A stretch of DNA of 64,000 bases from Halomonas organivorans (lineage in GTDB: Bacteria; Pseudomonadota; Gammaproteobacteria; Pseudomonadales; Halomonadaceae). The stretch lies in contig NZ_JACHXM010000008.1 of the NCBI RefSeq assembly GCF_014192055.1, forward strand, positions 1-64,000, written 5' to 3'. Position 1 is the first letter of the stretch, and the number at the start of each line of letters is the position of its first letter. Shown here piece after piece: positions 47,625 to 54,259 of the stretch. Made by a program: the position numbers and the translations under genes. The notes beneath the pieces were generated by a model. It was not told the DNA's origin, ran no database searches, and saw only the letters and a list, made by a program, of their open reading frames with translations.

Positions 47625-47700
47625 TGGCGTCCCATAGGGGGTTCGAACCCCTGTTACCGCCGTGAAAGGGCGGTGTCCTAGACCACTAGACGAATGGGAC
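47625..47700 (-). tRNA. tRNA-Glu (anticodon TTC)
   Basis: A 76-nt cloverleaf starting GTCCCATTCGTCTAGTGG and ending in an encoded CCA. The anticodon TTC is at 47664-47666 in the loop CTTTCAC, the T loop is GTTCGAA and the acceptor arms GTCCCAT/ATGGGAC pair fully. It is nearly identical to E. coli tRNA-Glu through the D and anticodon arms. Second gene of a two-tRNA operon. Confidence 0.97.
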
Positions 47701-47724
47701 GCAGCATCTTCGATGCGAGATGGT

Positions 47725-47800
47725 TGGTGGAGCCTAGCGGGATCGAACCGCTGACCTCAACACTGCCAGTGTTGCGCTCTCCCAGCTGAGCTAAGGCCCC
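47725..47800 (-). tRNA. tRNA-Ala (anticodon GGC)
   Basis: A 76-nt cloverleaf starting GGGGCCTTAGCTCAGCTGGG and ending in an encoded CCA. The anticodon GGC is at 47765-47767; the T arm is AGCGGTTCGATCCCGCT. First gene of the operon, 24 nt before tRNA-Glu. Confidence 0.97.
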
Positions 47801-47822
47801 GCATCTCGTGAAGACGGGGCGT

Positions 47823-47851
47823 ATAGTACTGATTCCCTTCGCCTTCGTCAA
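47823..47851 (-). promoter_or_regulatory. Promoter of the tRNA-Ala/tRNA-Glu operon
   Basis: Minus strand -35 TTGACG (47846-47851), 17-bp spacer, -10 TACTAT (47823-47828), then a GC-rich discriminator (GCCCCGTC) usual for stringently controlled stable-RNA promoters. Start would be near 47816, 16 nt before tRNA-Ala. Confidence 0.8.
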
Positions 47852-47870
47852 CCCCTCGTGCTTCGCACGA

Positions 47871-48004
47871 GAGCTTTAAGCTATAAGCCTGAAGCTGGAA
47901 GAGAAACAACACCCATATCGCCGCTCCCACCGCACCTCGGCACAACCGTTGCTGCCGGTCTTGCCGAGGTCTTCTTAAAGCTTACAGCTTATGGCTTACA
48001 GCTC
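47871..48004. repeat. Inverted pair of AAGCT-rich repeats
   Basis: The segment at 47871-47901 (GAGCTTTAAGCTATAAGCC...) and the reverse complement of 47974-48004 (GAGCTGTAAGCCATAAGCTG...) share about 31 bp with AAGC recurring every 8-9 bases. The right copy covers the last codons of gltX. A 7-bp hairpin (CTCGTGC/GCACGAG) abuts the left copy at 47855-47871. It looks like a REP/BIME-type intergenic element. Confidence 0.6.
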
Positions 48005-49474
48005 CCGGTACTCCTTCTCAAACCGCTTGGCCTGCTTCTTGGACACGCCGCCAAGCACCGCGATGGCGTGGCGCAGGCGCGCCCGGGTCATGTCGGAGCC
48101 GAGGATCGCCATGGCATCCATTACCGAGGTGCTGGACGCCGAACCGGTGATGGCAATGAACACCGGGGCCAGGAAGTCCTTCATCTTGAGTTCGAAGTGC
48201 CCGGCCAGCGCCTTGACCTCGGCGAGCAAGGCTTCCTTGTGCCAGGTCGGCACCGTCTCGAGGCGCCACGTGAGGAACTGCAGCAGCTTCACCAGGTCCT
48301 CACGGCCCAGCTTGACCGCATCGAAGTCGCCCTCTTCGAGCGCCGGCATCCCGGAAAAGAAGTGACCCGCCAGCGGCATGACATCGGAAAGCGTCTCCAC
48401 GCGCGGGCGCACCTGTGGAAGGATCTGGCGCACATAGTCCTCGTTGAAGGCCCAATCGCGTAGCGCCGTGAGGAAAGCGTCGTCGTCCAGATCCTCGCGG
48501 ATGTACAGACCATTGAGCCAGCTCAGCTTCTGCAGGTCGAACACCGGCCCGCCCAGCGAGACCCGCTGCACGTCGAAGTGGCTCATCATCTCATCGAGGG
48601 TGAACTTTTCGCGCTCGTCCGGCATCGACCAGCCCATGCGCCCCAGGTAATTGGTCACCGCCTGCGGCAGGAAGCCCATGCGCCGGTAGTAGTTGATCGA
48701 GGTCGGATTCTTGCGCTTGGAGAGCTTCGACTTGTCCGGGTTGCGCAGCAGCGGCATATGGCACAGCGCCGGCATCGGCCAGCCGAAGTATTCATATAGA
48801 AGCTGATGCTTGGGCGCGGAGTTGATCCACTCCTCGCCGCGCAGCACGTGGGTGATGCCCATCAGATGGTCATCGACCACATTGGCCAGGTGATAGGTCG
48901 GCATGCCGTCGGACTTGAGCAGGATCTGGGCGTCCACCTGAGCCCAGTCCACCTCGATGGTGCCACGCAGCATGTCTTCCACCACGCAGGTCCCGCTGGC
49001 CGGTACCTGCATACGCACCACGTGGGGCCAGCCCTCGCGCTCACGGCGAGCAACTTCATCGTCGGGAAGCGCCAGGTCGGCGGGCTTGAGCGCCAGGTGC
49101 AGCCCCTCGGCCTTGCGCGCCTCGCGTAGCTCGTCGAGCTCCTCGCTGGTGCGATAGCACTTGAAGGCATGACCGGCTTCGATCAGCCGTCTGGCATGCT
49201 CAGCATAGATGTCGCCGCGCTCGCTCTGGCGATACGGGCCATGGGGACCACCCACGTCGGGCCCCTCGTCCCACTCCAGGCCCAGCCAGCGCAGGGAGTC
49301 GAGGATCATCTGCTCGGACTCGGCGGTCGAACGTACCCGATCGGTGTCCTCGATACGCAGAATGAACTCACCGCCGTGTTGACGAGCGAAGCACAGATTG
49401 AACAAAGCGATATAAGCGGTGCCCACATGGGGATCACCGGTGGGAGACGGCGCGATACGAGTACGTACGGTCAT
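47996..49474 (-). CDS. gltX: Glutamyl-tRNA synthetase
   Basis: A 492-residue class I synthetase. The HIGH-like motif is in [20 protein letters not shown] and the KMSKS-like motif is [32 protein letters not shown] and [20 protein letters not shown] match Pseudomonas GltX. It charges tRNA-Glu, whose gene lies 300 bp downstream. Start ATG 49474 follows AAGGACG; the frame runs on to 49567 without a start signal. Confidence 0.95.
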   Translation of the reverse strand: MTVRTRIAPSPTGDPHVGTAYIALFNLCFARQHGGEFILRIEDTDRVRSTAESEQMILDSLRWLGLEWDEGPDVGGPHGPYRQSERGDIYAEHARRLIEAGHAFKCYRTSEELDELREARKAEGLHLALKPADLALPDDEVARREREGWPHVVRMQVPASGTCVVEDMLRGTIEVDWAQVDAQILLKSDGMPTYHLANVVDDHLMGITHVLRGEEWINSAPKHQLLYEYFGWPMPALCHMPLLRNPDKSKLSKRKNPTSINYYRRMGFLPQAVTNYLGRMGWSMPDEREKFTLDEMMSHFDVQRVSLGGPVFDLQKLSWLNGLYIREDLDDDAFLTALRDWAFNEDYVRQILPQVRPRVETLSDVMPLAGHFFSGMPALEEGDFDAVKLGREDLVKLLQFLTWRLETVPTWHKEALLAEVKALAGHFELKMKDFLAPVFIAITGSASSTSVMDAMAILGSDMTRARLRHAIAVLGGVSKKQAKRFEKEYREL

Positions 49475-49684
49475 GTCGTCCTTGGTCCAGTCGAGAGAAT
49501 GAGGCCCTGGGCGCCGTCGCCAGCGCGGCACGAAAAGGCCGAGACGCTCGATCGATGGGACAGGCACCTGACCAGGGCGGATGGACGCATTATACGCACC
49601 TCGCGCCAGGGCGGCAGCCGTGGTATGGAATCATTGACGCCCCAGGCGGTCCACAGCAAACCCTCTGCAAAGGCACGAACAACG

Positions 49685-50425
49685 ATGCTCGCGCAACTGC
49701 CGAATGACTTCAACGCCCTGGTGACCGGAGCCTCCGGAGGGATCGGCTCAGCCCTGGTCGATGCCCTGCTGGCCTCCTCCAGGCTTGGGCGACTGTATGC
49801 CGTCAGCCGGCATGAGGTGCGACGTGATGACTCGCGACTGAGCGCCTTCCCCCTGGACCTGACCAAGCCTGAGGGGCTGGAGGCACTCGGCCACGCCCTT
49901 CCCGACCGGCCGCTGCACCTGGTGATCAATACCCTCGGCCTGTTGCACGACGAAGCGAGCGGCATCTTTCCGGAAAAGAAACTGGGCGACCTCGACGGCG
50001 ACGCCATGGCCCGCCTGTTTCACGTCAACGCCACGACCCCGGCACTGCTGCTCCAGACGCTGGAGCCCGTGCTCAAGGGCCATCACCCGGTTCTGATCGG
50101 CAGCCTTTCGGCCCGGGTCGGCTCGATCGGCGACAACCGCCTCGGCGGCTGGTACGCCTACCGCGCCAGCAAGGCCGCACATAACATGCTGATGAAGACC
50201 GCCGCCGTGGAGCTCCGCCGCCTCAATCCCCACGCCGTGGTGATCTGCCTGCATCCTGGCACCACCGATACCGCCCTGTCGGCTCCCTTCCAGACCAGGG
50301 TGCCCGAGGGCAAGCTGTTCTCACCGGCCTTCGTCGCCGAACGTTTACTGAGCGTGCTGGGAGAGCGACGGCCCGAGGACAGCGGCGGCTTCCTGGACTG
50401 GAACGATGCCACCATCCCATGGTGA
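49685..50425 (+). CDS. Short-chain dehydrogenase/reductase
   Basis: A 246-residue classical-type SDR: nucleotide motif VTGASGGIGSAL near the N-terminus, an NxxG-like INTLGLLHDE, catalytic Ser in LIGSLSARVGSI and YAYRASKAAHNML (YxxxK). It resembles the C-factor (CsgA-like) branch. Substrate unknown. ATG 49685 gives the usual N-terminus; an in-frame ATG at 49625 would add 20 residues not seen in the family. Confidence 0.85.
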   Translation: MLAQLPNDFNALVTGASGGIGSALVDALLASSRLGRLYAVSRHEVRRDDSRLSAFPLDLTKPEGLEALGHALPDRPLHLVINTLGLLHDEASGIFPEKKLGDLDGDAMARLFHVNATTPALLLQTLEPVLKGHHPVLIGSLSARVGSIGDNRLGGWYAYRASKAAHNMLMKTAAVELRRLNPHAVVICLHPGTTDTALSAPFQTRVPEGKLFSPAFVAERLLSVLGERRPEDSGGFLDWNDATIPW

Positions 50426-50464
50426 CAAAGTCTCGAGCCCGCGGTCATATCGTTGATGCGCGCT

Positions 50465-50484
50465 ATTGCACAGTCTGTAGCAAT
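50465..50484. promoter_or_regulatory. Likely operator of the XRE regulator
   Basis: ATTGC and GCAAT (extended TATTGC/GCAATA) face each other across 10 bp, 48 bp upstream of the XRE gene. Centre-to-centre spacing fits a Cro/CI-type dimer, suggesting autoregulation. Confidence 0.45.
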
Positions 50485-50531
50485 AACGGACCATTCCATC
50501 CTTCTAGACGACCTCAGACAGGACGACGTTA

Positions 50532-51119
50532 ATGGATACACTCGGCCCTCGGATCAAGCATCTCCGGCTGGAGGCCAAGCTCAACAAGGCCGCTCTCGCC
50601 CGCCGGGTCGGCGTCTCGGACGTCACCATCTCGTATTGGGAGTCCGGGGCTATCAAGCAGATCGGCCATGAACGCCTGGTGGCCCTGGCCGCCGCCCTCA
50701 ACTGTCCACTGTCCGCCCTGCTCGATGACGAGGGCACGCGTCCTTCGCCGCTCTTCTTGAGGGCCGATGCTTCGCCTCCCTGGACGACCCCCGATGCCAA
50801 GGGCATCGAACTGCCTATCGAGCTGACCCCTGGGCAGCGCTGGGATGGCGACTGCCACCTGGTCACACCGGCCCCGGGAGAGAGCTTCGATTATCTCGGC
50901 GCCGGCGATCTGGCGGCCATCGCCCCTACCGAAATATTCCGGCAACCCGGCCTGTATCTGATCGAAGAGGCCGGTCGCCTGGCACTGCGCCGAGTACAGC
51001 AGGATGCCAAGGGTGCCCTGACCTTCCAGCGCCAGGACGACGACGCCCTCGTCCCCTATACACCGGACTGCCGATTACTGGGCAAGATCGTCTCGCTGTG
51101 GCGCCACGAAGTCCTGTGA
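50532..51119 (+). CDS. XRE-family regulator with C-terminal S24-like domain
   Basis: A 195-residue protein: Cro/CI helix-turn-helix (GPRIKHLRLEAKLNKAALAR, then VGVSDVTISYWESG) followed by a domain with the layout of phage CI/LexA C-termini (a beta-rich part, LYLIEEAGRLALRRVQ, then DCRLLGKIVSLWRHEVL). No clear self-cleavage Ala-Gly or Ser-Lys set can be seen, so it is probably a non-cleavable regulator. It lies 1.4 kb from the prophage edge, outside the attachment site, so may be a chromosomal gene or an older phage relic. Targets unknown. Confidence 0.8.
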   Translation: MDTLGPRIKHLRLEAKLNKAALARRVGVSDVTISYWESGAIKQIGHERLVALAAALNCPLSALLDDEGTRPSPLFLRADASPPWTTPDAKGIELPIELTPGQRWDGDCHLVTPAPGESFDYLGAGDLAAIAPTEIFRQPGLYLIEEAGRLALRRVQQDAKGALTFQRQDDDALVPYTPDCRLLGKIVSLWRHEVL

Positions 51120-51128
51120 ACCGCACGC

Positions 51129-51716
51129 TCAGTCCAGTTCCATGACCTCGACCTGATCGGTGGTATGTCGCGGCCGTGAGCCCACCAGAAAACGCTGAGA
51201 GGCGCTGACCACCTGCCCCAGCCCATGACGTGATGCCTCGACCAGGGGGCCGCGCAGGTTCTCCCCCTGCTCTCCCAGCCGCGCTCGCACTTCCGGCGGC
51301 TGAACCTGGGCTGGCGGCATGTTCACGGTGATGCGGTAGTCCCCGTCGGGCAGACCGCTCCCGGGACCAAAGGGCCCAGCGGAGAATGCGCCGGCCGAGA
51401 CGGTGGTTCGCTCCTGCCAACGCACGCCACTGACTTCCCGCTCCACCAACACCTGCAGGCGGGTATGGTCCGGCAGATTGGTCGTGCTCTCGACCACCAG
51501 CCGCCGATCGCTACGCAGCCGGGCCGACACCTCGATGACCACGACAGCATCGAACGGTGGCACCTCGGCGGTAGGCGTGGCTTCGGCGGTCGGCTCGGGC
51601 TGAGCCACGCCGCCGACCCGCTCGTCGGCCGGCGGCGAGTCCTCCTCGCTGCTGCCGCATCCGGACAGCAACGCTGCCAGAACGACCCATACCGTACCGC
51701 GACGCCATGCCCTCAT
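51129..51716 (-). CDS. Hypothetical lipoprotein
   Basis: A 195-residue protein with a lipoprotein signal peptide (VWVVLAALLSGC, lipid Cys20), then a Ser/Glu/Pro-rich linker and a beta-rich domain with VVVIEVSARLRSDRRLVVES and GSGLPDGDYRITVNMPPAQV. This looks like an immunoglobulin-like fold, but I recognise no family. Likely anchored in the outer membrane. It is convergent with the XRE gene. Confidence 0.75.
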   Translation of the reverse strand: MRAWRRGTVWVVLAALLSGCGSSEEDSPPADERVGGVAQPEPTAEATPTAEVPPFDAVVVIEVSARLRSDRRLVVESTTNLPDHTRLQVLVEREVSGVRWQERTTVSAGAFSAGPFGPGSGLPDGDYRITVNMPPAQVQPPEVRARLGEQGENLRGPLVEASRHGLGQVVSASQRFLVGSRPRHTTDQVEVMELD

Positions 51717-51779
51717 GCCTGTCCTCCATGCCCTGGAATCCCTCGCCAGCCTACCATCACAGCGACGGACTCGCGCCCG

Positions 51780-52103
51780 TCAGTCACCGCGACACTCCCG
51801 GCATAGCGTGGCATGCGACACTGCGGCCAACCGCCCCGCATCGATCACTTCACCGCACCGCTCGCAGATCTCTCCTCTACCCTCGCGAATCCGTGCCAAG
51901 GCATGGCGCACCTGGGCCAGTTCATCCTCGGCTTCCGCTTCCAGCGAAGCCACCACTTCGTCGTCGCGCGTCTCAAGGGGCTGATCCTCCATGTCCCTGT
52001 CCACCGGACCGCCCAGATGCTGACGATGGGCCCGATAGCGCTCCAGGCGCTCCTTGAGTTCATCCCGAAGCCGCTCCAGTTCGACCTTGCGATCGTCACT
52101 CAT
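51780..52103 (-). CDS. DksA/TraR C4-type zinc-finger protein
   Basis: A 107-residue protein starting MSDDRKVELERLRDELKERL, with a helical hairpin and the zinc finger CERCG-x15-20-CRECRG near the C-terminus, as in TraR/DksA-like proteins that bind the RNA polymerase secondary channel. It lacks the second acidic coiled-coil detail of true DksA. ATG 52103 is 8 nt from AAAGGAG; two upstream in-frame ATGs (52109, 52121) are poorly placed. Confidence 0.85.
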   Translation of the reverse strand: MSDDRKVELERLRDELKERLERYRAHRQHLGGPVDRDMEDQPLETRDDEVVASLEAEAEDELAQVRHALARIREGRGEICERCGEVIDAGRLAAVSHATLCRECRGD

Positions 52104-52135
52104 CGCCATGTCTCCTTTCATCTGATGGCCCACCG

Positions 52136-52378
52136 CTACTCGCCAACCTCCAGGGCACGATACCCGGACGACGTCAGCTCGATCCGATGTACTCGTCCCT
52201 CGTCATCACGTCCGACCTCGAGGAAGCCCGCCGCCTCCAGGGCCGCAATATCGTCCAGAATCATAGCCTCGTGCGAATCCCCACCGGCATGACCGAAAGG
52301 CGCCACCAGTACGCCGCCATGCTGCAGCACGCGGGCCATCAACTCGCGCCGTGTATCGCCGAGATCATGTGCGTCCAT
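52136..52378 (-). CDS. Small hypothetical protein
   Basis: An 80-residue protein (MDAHDLGDTRRELMARVLQH at the start) preceded by GAGGAG. The C-terminal half, DIAALEAAGFLEVGRDDEGR then ELTSSGYRALEV, has the look of a winged-helix recognition wing. No family is certain. It ends 32 nt before the DksA/TraR-type gene, which may be in the same transcript. Confidence 0.65.
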   Translation of the reverse strand: MDAHDLGDTRRELMARVLQHGGVLVAPFGHAGGDSHEAMILDDIAALEAAGFLEVGRDDEGRVHRIELTSSGYRALEVGE

Positions 52379-52487
52379 GGGCTGCTCTCCTCTTACCCTG
52401 TTACCGCGGTATCACCTGCAGTATGGACGACATCGTCAGCGGCACGGTTCACGCTGACAGCCCCCTCGCAACCGACGCCACGACTGG

Positions 52488-52493
52488 TAGAAT
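52488..52493 (+). promoter_or_regulatory. Extended -10 promoter of the former dusA
   Basis: TGGTAGAAT gives an extended -10 (TAGAAT) 32 bp before the dusA start codon. The -35 region is poor. Since dusA is interrupted 19 codons in, this promoter now drives transcription into the prophage left end. Confidence 0.45.
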
Positions 52494-52525
52494 ACGCGCC
52501 ATTCCGCCCGACCTCCGTGATACCG

Positions 52526-52585
52526 ATGACCGACCTCGACCGCACTTTTTCCGTGGCCCCGATGATGGATTGGAACGAAGGCTGA
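52526..52585 (+). pseudogene. dusA: 5' fragment of dusA (tRNA-dihydrouridine synthase A), interrupted by prophage
   Basis: ATG 52526 opens MTDLDRTFSVAPMMDWNEG and stops at 52585. FSVAPMMDW is the conserved N-terminus of DusA, which continues TDRHCR in intact proteins; here the sequence diverges right after TGGA. The remaining ~310 codons are not in the window and should lie at the right end of the prophage. The 5' end of dusA is a known integration target for phages and islands. Confidence 0.85.
52556..52574. other. attL core in dusA
   Basis: GCCCCGATGATGGATTGGA encodes APMMDW, the conserved dusA attachment core. DusA homology ends at its right side, so the crossover lies within it. A direct copy is expected at attR beyond the window. 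Confidence 0.7.
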
Positions 52586-52713
52586 CAACCACGGGCATTA
52601 GCGCCACCAAGTACCAAAATTGGCACAGTATTTTCTCCCCGCCCAACCGATACCAGTCTTTCACTGCTAGCTTGATAACCTACCAATGCATTAGCTCGCA
52701 GCAGGGGAAACAG

Positions 52714-52932
52714 ATGCAGCCTTACCTCAACCTCGGCGGGAACTCAGGCGTTCGCTTCTACGAGATTTTGGCCGACCGTATCCATGTGCAGTTCAAAACA
52801 GGTACTCCATATACCTGGTCGTATGCCAGCTGTGGCCAACACCATGTCGAACAGATGAAAACCCTGGCTCGTAATGGGCGTGGGCTTAATTCCTACATCA
52901 TGCGTTTCGTTCGTAAGGGATATGAGCGGTGA
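52714..52932 (+). CDS. Small KTSC-like hypothetical protein
   Basis: A 72-residue protein starting MQPYLNLGGNSGVRFYEILA with AGGGG upstream of ATG 52714. The pattern of a short beta strand pair (DRIHVQFKTGTPYTWSYA) followed by a helix and a C-terminal aromatic/basic tail resembles the KTSC family of tiny proteins. Its base composition is less GC-rich than its neighbours. It is the only gene between attL and the cos-like site, so is a likely phage moron gene. Function unknown. Confidence 0.6.
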   Translation: MQPYLNLGGNSGVRFYEILADRIHVQFKTGTPYTWSYASCGQHHVEQMKTLARNGRGLNSYIMRFVRKGYER

Positions 52933-53059
52933 CGAAGAGGATAAAACTGCATAGATCCGCATAGACCGTCGCCTCCCTGTAACCCCTTCCAACCCGCTCA
53001 ACGGTGGGGTCTGACGACCTAGTGCATAAGTGCATAAAAACCGGCACGTTTAGCGCGCA

Positions 53060-53078
53060 GGCGGGGCGGGGTGTCGAC
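53060..53078. other. Candidate cos site
   Basis: GGCGGGGCGGGGTGTCGAC resembles the first part of the P2 cohesive end (GGCGAGGCGGGG...), differing by one base over 12. As in P2 it lies just outside the portal (Q) gene, with a terminator hairpin between. The GC-rich setting could give this by chance. Confidence 0.45.
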
Positions 53079-53136
53079 GGCGCGCGGCGGTCCACGGCTG
53101 GGGATGCCGGCAGGTGGAGAAGGTAGCGCCCGCACG

Positions 53137-53160
53137 AAAAGGCCGCCCGAGTGGGCGGCC
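53137..53160 (-). terminator. Terminator after the prophage portal gene
   Basis: Minus strand GGCCGCCC-ACTC-GGGCGGCC followed by TTTT, 25 nt after the portal stop codon. P2 has a hairpin in the same place between cos and Q. Confidence 0.8.
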
Positions 53161-53185
53161 ATGGTGGTAGTCAGCGAGTCGGTGG

Positions 53186-54259
53186 CTATCGCCGGGTCGG
53201 ATCGAGGCCAGTGCCTTCGCCGGCACTCAGCGAGTAGGGATCGAACTGCACGATCTTTTCGCCGGCCCACTCGTTGATCTCGCGCATGGTGGCCTGGAGC
53301 GGCTCGAGCTCGTTGGCCACGAAGACACGAGCAGCCTTCTCGACGTCGCCGAACCCGCCGGTGTTCTGGGGAATGATCCCCATCATCTGGGGCGGGATGC
53401 GATGGCCGGCGAGCTGGTCGTCGCGGGTGATGTTCTTGATGTTCCAGAAGTCGTCCTTCGCCGCCACCTCACTCACCGGGATCACCTGCACCCCGTCCTT
53501 CTTGCCGCTGGGCGAGTAGAGGAACAGGTTGCGGAAATTGCCGGGGCCCTTCGACTCCTTGAGCGCCTGGCGCATGGCGTCGATGTCCTTCTGATCGTGG
53601 GCCGGATCATTCACGTACATGATGAATCCCGCATGTGAGCCGTTGAGGTAGTAGCGGCGACGGAACAGCGTGGCCGACTCGTTAAGCCAGGCCGACTGCA
53701 GGCTGCCCAGGTAGTCCGGCACGCCATAGATCGCCTGGTCGATGTCCGGCTCGAGCAAGTGCACCACCCTCCCCCGTGGCAGCTCGGTGCGCTCCAGGTA
53801 GTTGGGCACCCACCAGTAGCGATCGGCACGCTTGCCGCCACGCCGAATGTACTTGGCACCCAGGTGCCGGAACGGCAGCTGCTTGCCCAGCCGGCCGCGC
53901 ACCTCCTCGAGGTAGGCGTTGCCGAACACCAGGTAATCCAGGGCCAGCGCCGAGAAGGTGCGCCGGCCCAGCAACGGGTGCGGCCGGAACGTGCGCAGCA
54001 GGATGTTGCGCTTCACCTGGAGCGCGCTGCCATGGTGGGCCGTGGCCCGATAGGACTTGGCCAGGATATCCATCGGCACCGGTGGCTCGTACCACTCGTC
54101 CGCCGACAGGTAGACCCCCTCATAGAAGACGTCGCGCATGCTGGTGACGGGCTCCGGGTCGCCAAAGCTGAACGCCTCGGTGCGTGGCGTCGCCGGCGCA
54201 CTGGCAGTGGAGTACCCCGCCGGCAGGCGGACGCGCGGTTTACTGGCGGTGGCGGTCAT
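53186..54259 (-). CDS. Q: Phage portal protein (P2 gpQ-like)
   Basis: A 357-residue portal of the P2/PBSX family, about P2 size. Typical segments are YEPPVPMDILAKSYRATAHH, LDYLVFGNAYLEEVRGRLGK, LLEPDIDQAIYGVPDYLGSL and AGHRIPPQMMGIIPQNTGGF. It forms the dodecameric ring for DNA entry in the head. ATG 54259 overlaps the terminase stop (ATGA). Confidence 0.94.
   Translation of the reverse strand: MTATASKPRVRLPAGYSTASAPATPRTEAFSFGDPEPVTSMRDVFYEGVYLSADEWYEPPVPMDILAKSYRATAHHGSALQVKRNILLRTFRPHPLLGRRTFSALALDYLVFGNAYLEEVRGRLGKQLPFRHLGAKYIRRGGKRADRYWWVPNYLERTELPRGRVVHLLEPDIDQAIYGVPDYLGSLQSAWLNESATLFRRRYYLNGSHAGFIMYVNDPAHDQKDIDAMRQALKESKGPGNFRNLFLYSPSGKKDGVQVIPVSEVAAKDDFWNIKNITRDDQLAGHRIPPQMMGIIPQNTGGFGDVEKAARVFVANELEPLQATMREINEWAGEKIVQFDPYSLSAGEGTGLDPTRR

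Noticed and set aside
52526..52585. dusA truncation as a simple sequencing frameshift
   Set aside because: No dusA sequence is found in any frame after 52574, and typical phage genes follow at once.
53019..53270. Small minus-strand open frame over the cos-like region
   Set aside because: It overlaps a terminator and the portal end and reads as arginine/proline-rich sequence without a start signal.
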